From the NCBI GenBank assembly GCA_033064195.1, contig JARBJD010000011.1, positions 310,001 through 374,000 of the forward strand: a stretch of 64,000 nt of DNA, read 5' to 3'. Position 1 is the stretch's first letter. The number at the start of each line of letters is the position of its first letter. Positions 58,303 through 64,000 of this stretch are shown piece after piece. The translations under genes were made by a program, and so were the position numbers. The notes under the pieces are model-generated. The model was given only the letters and a program-made list of their open reading frames with translations. It was not told where the DNA came from and ran no database searches. This DNA is from Blattamonas nauphoetae. Taxonomy: Eukaryota; Preaxostyla; Oxymonadida.

Positions 58303-59360
58303 CTATTCAGTTGGTCCAGTTGTGACAGATCTGTTTTTTTGTGTGGGCCGAAGTGATGGGTCAAGCGAGAGGCAGGGAAGGATGATCGCTTCCATCGACG
58401 AACTCACTTTCTCCATCACAGGCTTCTCGTCTGATGCCAGTCGACGCTGAGCTGTCGCTCCATCAACTTCCCCGAACGGCACAGAACCAGTCTCAATTTC
58501 CCACAAGACTAGGCCAAGACTGAAAACTGCCCCGTGATCAGCATTTTCAAGAGTCGGTTTCCAATTCTCCTGCAACACTTCGGGCGCCATCCATCGCTGG
58601 TCATCTTCCGATGTCTTCATCCCTCCTGAAACAATTCCACTCGAACCCAAAATAACACTCTGCCTCTTTCGCGTCTTCAGACTCACAAGACCACGGGCAA
58701 TCGCCGATCCCACTTTTCCTTTCTCCACAAATCGTGTCGAGTGAGCATTGTGAAGAGCGTTGAACAGCGTGTCTGTCTCCACTGCCACTGAACGCTCCAT
58801 CTTCTCGTTGCACACAATCACTTCCACACGCGATTGTGTTGGTGGAATCACTTCGTCACTTCCAAATCGCGTCTCCCCAAACGAGCTTCCTTGTTTCTCA
58901 AATGTTCATTCCGAGCTGAGTGTCGCTTTCGACGCAAACAGACACACACAACGATCATCACTGAAACAAGAAGCGCATACGACAGAGAAATGATCACGGG
59001 AATCCACCATTTCGATCCCACTCCTCCAAGCGATTTGTTTCCTGAACTCAATCCAGACACAACCATCCAATTCGAAGTTCGCAATCCATTTCCAAACATA
59101 AGACGACCTCGCCATTCCATCTTTCGGTTCAGTTCGGAAGCATCCGATTCTGAGAATGCAATCATGGTCTCAGTTTCATTCCAGTGTGTCGCTGTTGATG
59201 TTGACAGATCAACAAGCTTGCTTTTGCCTTCCACACTCCGATCCGAGTCCCGCTCAAACACTTCCAACCACAGTCCACACGGCATCAGCGCTTTCCCAAT
59301 CACTTTCAATGTCTGTTTCCCACTCTTGTCCGTCTCAGCTGTCGATTCTGTCGAGTTCAC
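58303..59360 (-). pseudogene. Remnant of an oxymonad-type transmembrane pseudokinase gene
   Basis: The C-terminal part of a membrane protein: a juxtamembrane ectodomain stub (SWMVV-type, SSGNKSLGGVGSKWW), a transmembrane helix WWIPVIISLSYALLVSVMIV, a basic stop-transfer CLRRKRHSARNE, then a kinase-like tail. The tail has RWMAPEVLQENWKP, AVFSLGLVLWEIETGSVPFG and CLSLDPSLRPT, but no HRD or DFG motif, so it is a pseudokinase by sequence. The frame shifts near 58,850 between the membrane part and the tail, and the protein ends soon after the RPT motif. The usual large ectodomain is missing and WD-repeat sequence abuts instead. From memory, large families of such proteins occur in oxymonads; a database search would confirm this. 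Confidence 0.6.
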
Positions 59361-59378
59361 AACGCCATTCGACCCTCC

Positions 59379-61240
59379 CTATACCAACAACCGTCCATCT
59401 GCACTCACCTTTCCAACAGCAACAACTTCGTAGCATACAAAGGACACGATTTTTTGACGAGTGGAGAGCGAGAAGATTGTGATGATCCCGTCAGACGTGT
59501 GGGCGATGAGGATGTCCTGACGGGACGGGTCGGAGATGAGGCAGGCCGAGCAGACTCCCAGCGTCGTCCGTGAACGAGCGAGAGTGGGAAGGACTGGAGT
59601 GGTTGGCTGGTTGGTGAGTGGTCGAGAGGAAGAAGTTTGGTGGCTGGACAATTGCAGGACTGGTACCGATTTGGGATTGTCGTTTTTCTGGTCGAGATCG
59701 TTCTTCTAGTCCTTCTTCATTTCTTCGCCCTGTCGTCGGAGAGTCATCTTCTCCACACCAGTCTCGGTGTTCCAAATACAAATCCGTCCATTGTCCCAAC
59801 TCACTGCAAGATTGTTGGGGGGAATGAAGACAGCAGCCAGTGGTTTCGAGATTGTCGGCATCTTTTCAGTCTGATCCTTCTTCAGATCGTTCTGAACGTG
59901 AAGCACTCTCACTCCTCCACTCTGCACCCCTCCCTTCTCAAACAGAAGCATGGCCACTTCTGGTTCGGCGAGGAGTCCCAATGTATTCCCAGCGAGAACG
60001 TTCGAAAACGAAAGGATGTGGGACGGATGGAGTGACGCACACGACCTTCCTCTTCTCGTCCTTCGCCTTCCGCATCCTCCGCACAGATGACAGCTCGATT
60101 GACGATGGCGGACAGCTCGTGGGGACGACAAACGGGTTTGGTTTCTTCCGCTTTTCAGACTGCCGTGTGACCTCATTCACAACATCCTCTTCGACCTCAA
60201 ACTGGAAAACGTGTTTCTTTGATGTTTCCGCTCAGCGAGACCGACGTCATCGAAACAAGCCGAGACTACGTCTCCCTCGTCGTACTTACAGAGGAAGGTG
60301 GAGTGCCGCTTTCCTGTGTCAGCGAACCAGACAGTGCAGATGGAGTGAGTGTCGATGGTGATGAGCTGATGGAATGGAGAGTCGCATGAGATGTGTCGAG
60401 TGGAGAGGAGAAAGAGCGTGCTGTGGTGGTTGTAGTGAACCTAGTTGAAGGACGTAAACGGAGTATTGGTGAGGCGATCGATCATCCGAAGCTGTGACAG
60501 TACAAGATACGAAACAAGCGAGTAGAGCACCACACATCCGCCCACGTCGAGTCTGATGATCCTGTCCCGCTGCTCGTCAAACGCCACGCTTTCCAGAATG
60601 GGTGTGTGGCCTTTGAGCCTCTCCACTAACTCCATCGTCGCACTGTCCACAACACAGACAGTCTTGTTTTCTGATCCTGTCAGGAAGAGTCGTTTCACAG
60701 CAGACTGTGCAGTGTCAACGAAAGAGGATCAAACTTCATCGACGTGATTGTGTCTGTGTGAGCTTGACATGACCAACTTCCTTCGTAATCTCGTCTGATC
60801 GGTCGAGACGGAGGAGTGGGCTCGGGTGGAGGCGGGTCCGAGCAGGGTTTGAGTGTTTGAAGAATGTCTGACGGAGGGGGCTGTGCGGGACCGTCCTGAA
60901 GGGTGAGATTGACATGGCGGAGGGAGGGTGGGATGTTGTCCTGGTCTTCCCTTCTGATTGTTCCAGACGACGAGAACCGCATCTTGTTTCGGTTTCTGGT
61001 TGTGTCCACTGATGTCATTGGGCGTTTTCCTTAAAGTTGGACGAGAGGATACTCGCTGAGAATCAAAGTTGTCGATGTTGAGTAAATTCGTTGATGGCGA
61101 CTCTGTCGGGAACACTGTCGTCGTGTATTGTGAATTGTCAGCTCCAGGCGAGAGTGGTGAATATCGTGATTGGTCGTTGTAAGAGATTGGTTGAAATCCG
61201 GTGTGAGATCTGTCTTCTTTCGACAGAACCATCTTGACAC
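59379..61240 (-). pseudogene. WD40-repeat gene with broken frames
   Basis: Minus-strand pieces encode an N-terminal low-complexity part (MVLSKEDRSHTGFQPISYND, then PPPPEPTPPSRPIRRD). WD-type repeats follow: SCQAHTDTITSMKFDPLSL, LTGSENKTVCVVDSATMEL, LKGHTPILESVAFDEQRDR, PPNNLAVSWDNGRICIWNTE and ILIAHTSDGIITIFSLST. The pieces occupy several phases. At least one change (near 60,700) has no GT-AG intron to explain it, and an in-frame TAG near 59,710 is followed by coding-like sequence in the same phase. Either introns are unusual here or the gene is decaying. The target complex cannot be told from generic WD repeats. Confidence 0.5.
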
Positions 61241-61294
61241 AACAAACACCACAATCTCCCCATTTTCCATTCCTTTCACGAGAAGCTCTCGCTT

Positions 61295-61752
61295 CTGTTG
61301 GACACGTTCCAGCTGACGCCCAATGGTTCGGAAAGAGCTGGAATAACAATGGAGATGAATACTGATGGTGTGAGTTGTCCTTATCTCATCTCTTTCTGTC
61401 CTATTCAGGTTGCGGTTTGATCGGGACATCCATGTCACACTAATGAAGAGAATGAGGTCGATAAAGTATAAAAAACAATGGAGATACACACTGATGATGT
61501 GATTTTTTCAAACATCATTCCATTATGATGTCATACATTGTGAGGAGAAACGGCTTTTGAAAGCTGCACAGATTTCCACGAATTTGGATTCACTTGAGAC
61601 AAGAATGATGTGAAGCAGGACAATAGAATGCTTGAATCGACAAGTGAATTCAAATTGCGATTTAAGAGGTCCTGAGAGAAAAAGGACGACGAAGACAAAT
61701 TAAGATGGGGAAGACGATCCGGACTGTCAGAGACTGGAAAGTGTTGTCCGTG
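61295..61752. repeat. Repeat A, copy 2
   Basis: Over 90% identical by eye to 34126-34582 in the same orientation. It includes the exon for YLHCFLYFIDLILFISVTW and downstream non-coding DNA (AATGCTTGAATCGACAAGTG). It ends only about 5 bp before the TTGGCCTGTTAAG start of repeat B copy 3, so A and B are adjacent here but apart elsewhere. Confidence 0.85.
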
Positions 61753-61756
61753 TTTG

Positions 61757-63190
61757 GCCTGTTAAGCTGTGTCCAGTCGAGGTGGGATTGTCCAGTCCAA
61801 CGACCGGTCTCCTATTTGGGCGATGAGAAATCTGACCCATGATTTTGGTAATTTGGCTCCGAACATATTTTCTCCGTGGGGATTGTTAACTGAACGATTT
61901 GTCGTTGTGTACATGAAATGCACCCCAAATAAAACCAATTGAAATCAAAAGATATTCCAGTTTACAACTTTGCGAGGATCTGTACTGTTGATGTGAGATC
62001 TCGTTTTCTAGCTGATATCCTGTCGGTGGAGCTGATTCGGTACTTTCCTCCCATGAATATAAAAACGCTGCTGTTGTTTATTCATCTTTATTTTCCTGTG
62101 AACGATGTGCTGGACAGTCACAATCGTAACATGTGCAATGAGGAGTGATGCAGATAACCAACACGGGGAAAGAACTGGAATGAGAGAGAAGAAAAAGAAT
62201 GAGGCATGCGGAATGACAAATAAGAGAGATGTGAACTTCAGGAGGTGTCAACAATAATCACGTTCAAAATGACATACTGACCCGACTAACAACCACAGAG
62301 GTGAACGGAATCATCATCGACACTGAGTTTCCCGAAGTTAGAAGAGTTGTGCTGGAGTAATCCTGTTTATCCGTGAGAGTCGACGATGCGTCACGGACAG
62401 CCGTGGTGATCCCCTTCACGACATCTGTGTAGTACTTCTCTGACGGAGTGGCTATATTTCACACAGTGGTGAGACTTGCAGTGATGAGAGCTGTTGTGTG
62501 GTTCAATGTTGATGTGATCGTGTTTTCCATCACCGTCAAAACGATAATATCGATCAAGACATCCCGAAAGATAATCCTGAGAGAAGGACAGCAACACTTT
62601 GTCGATGCGCGTAGGACTCCAACGATGAACAGAAACGTGTCCAGAACACCATCAACGGCGATCACGTCGGTCCGTACTAATTGATGCGTTTGGACAAATA
62701 GATCTTGAAGACGAGGAAAAACACGAGAGAGAACATGCTAGAGAGTATGAATCGGTGCATACGAGCCGCAGAGAAGAATATTGCAATGAAAACGATCTCA
62801 CTCCACCACATTGTGAGGATTTAACATGCAGTGAATCTCAGTTGCTGTGAGAAGAAAATAAGTCAACAATGTGCAGAATAAGCAAATATACCTTCATAGA
62901 GTTGACAGCCGAGAGAAGAAGGATCGCACAGAACATCCCAACTCCAGACAAAGCCGCAGAAGCGATCCTAATCCAAAACATACTTGATACCAGAGTCCAA
63001 AGAGAAGCCATTCAATTGATGTGAAATCATCAGCGAGGAAGAAACGTCTCATAGAGGCAGAACTTCGAGGGAAGAACGCATGACGGATGCTGGAGCAGAA
63101 AGGAATAGAAGAAGAATTTAGAATGAGAAATTCACACATTTGAGTCCATACAAAGGGATTTGACGGATAAATCAAGCCGCAATTGAAATT
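61757..63190. repeat. Repeat B, copy 3 (membrane-protein unit)
   Basis: Aligns over its length to 49448-51045. Identity is high in the first 200 bp and in the block 62130-62345. It is low in the central coding stretch (62,390-62,790), and high again near 62,800-62,860 and 63,090-63,145. It begins TTGGCCTGTTAAGCTGTGTC. Confidence 0.85.
62283..63150 (-). CDS. Multi-pass membrane protein, repeat-family member (locus 3)
   Basis: Minus-strand pieces: MASLWTLVSSMFWIRIASAA with LSGVGMFCAILLLSAV (membrane helix) ending at a 47-nt intron (GTATAT...TCACAG), and WWSEIVFIAIFFSAARMHRF with LSSMFSLVFFLVFKIYL (membrane helices). A long piece RTDVIAVDGVLDTFLFIVGV then carries STLNHTTALITASLTTV, and YYTDVVKGITTAVRDASS continues to VSMMIPFTSVVVSR. 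I could not place every junction, so start and stop are approximate. The pattern is three or four hydrophobic helices and a Thr/Ser-rich segment with possible N-glycosylation sites (TLNHTT). No family is recognised. This is the best-preserved of the copies. Confidence 0.4.
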
Positions 63191-64000
63191 GAGATGGAAC
63201 TGTATCCCTTTATACTACCCGACACGACGTCTTGATCCGGCTGTAAAACGGTTTTATTTTTCCGAATAAAGAGACTATATTTTTTAATTTTCTATCAATG
63301 ATAATTGAGAGAGTTCAACACCTTGTGACAAAAAATTGGACACCAAAAAATTCTGAATGACGTGAAAACTGTAAAACAAAATTAATGATGGACATGCTCT
63401 TCGCGACATGACACGTGATTCACCTCATCCTGCTCGATCCCTGTAACTTTAAATTGTTTTAACTTTACGAGAGTATCACTCGAGGAGTAAATTACAGAAT
63501 GAGAGAACGATGTTTTCATTACTTTCTTGTGGGATCGAGTTCTCACCTCCCACGATTTTTGGATGAAGGAAGTCTATTGTGACGTAAATCGCATAATTTT
63601 CAAAAAGAATTGAAACGAACGTTCACGAAATGTATTTGATGAGGTTAAAGTCAAAAAAGATTGATTGAACGTATTTCTGACCGATATTGATCTGTTTGAT
63701 TCTTGGAAGTTATATCCAGTTTCTTGTTTCAACCAGTATTATCACTGAGAAGGACCCGTGAGTGGTGGTGAGGGTCCATCTTTCCCTCAGTGCGAAATGT
63801 GACGAATGATCAAGGTATTGTTTTCCGTCAATGATCTCTTCCGTCACGACAAGTTTTCAGTTTCAACTCATCCCTGCACATCACCAAATCCCAAGTTTGC
63901 TGAGATGAATACACAACCTTGATTCTCAGCGTGGTGTGTCTTTTCTCTTTGTGACTTCTTGAATTTATCTAGTCAATTCTCACACAGATTCTTCACAACA
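63191..64000. other. 0.8 kb right-edge stretch, nothing recognised
   Basis: I find no convincing reading frame or match to the repeats above. A short imperfect palindrome, GGACCCGTGAGTGGTGGTGA then GGGTCC, lies at about 63752-63777. A gene may begin beyond the right edge. Confidence 0.35.

Overview
The window is nuclear DNA from a microbial eukaryote with standard stop codons (TAA, TAG and TGA all end recognisable genes), compact intergenic regions and many very short GT-AG introns (27-90 nt where I could place both ends). The gene set fits a flagellated metamonad. It includes BBS9, a probable ciliary CFAP96-type protein, a Piwi-clade Argonaute and an Spg1/Tem1 GTPase. There is also a remnant of a transmembrane protein with a kinase-like tail, of a type I recall from oxymonad genomes. 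My best guess is an oxymonad (Preaxostyla, Blattamonas/Monocercomonoides-like); this placement is inference from gene content, not from a search.

Layout. 1-31.6 kb is an ordinary, dense gene block. In order it holds an unrecognised partial gene (-), a USP7-like deubiquitinase (-), GSK3 kinase (-), a Tat-SF1/Cus2 splicing factor (+), a fibrillarin-like protein whose catalytic residues are all replaced (-), an unrecognised helical protein (-), a CFAP96-like protein (+) and BBS9 (+). These are followed by a Qc-SNARE (-), a P5B-ATPase (-), the SUMO E2 UBC9 (+), a coiled-coil protein (-), a SEC14-RhoGAP with a very long charged helix (+), a short-chain dehydrogenase (-) and a type II thioesterase (-).

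31.6-51.5 kb is accessory, repeat-rich DNA. It holds fold-back and dispersed repeats, a 26-nt minisatellite, a small membrane-protein gene and an acidic multi-intron gene. It also holds an unrecognised protein with a decayed partial duplicate beside it, a long intact hAT-transposase-like gene, and a gene resembling the C-terminus of the cohesin loader SCC2/NIPBL. Two roughly 360-bp repeats in inverted orientation (41.6-42.0 and 51.05-51.42 kb) bracket the hAT gene and the material to its right.

51.6-57.3 kb returns to normal genes: the Spg1/Tem1 GTPase, an unassigned multi-exon gene and the Piwi protein. 57.3-64 kb holds degraded host genes (a pseudokinase tail and a WD-repeat gene with broken frames) and a second, longer copy of the membrane-protein repeat unit. 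Copies of that unit (34.1, 49.4-51.0 and 61.3-63.2 kb, plus a fragment at 46.6 kb) have nearly identical non-coding flanks but strongly diverged coding parts. That is the most unusual structural signal in the window.
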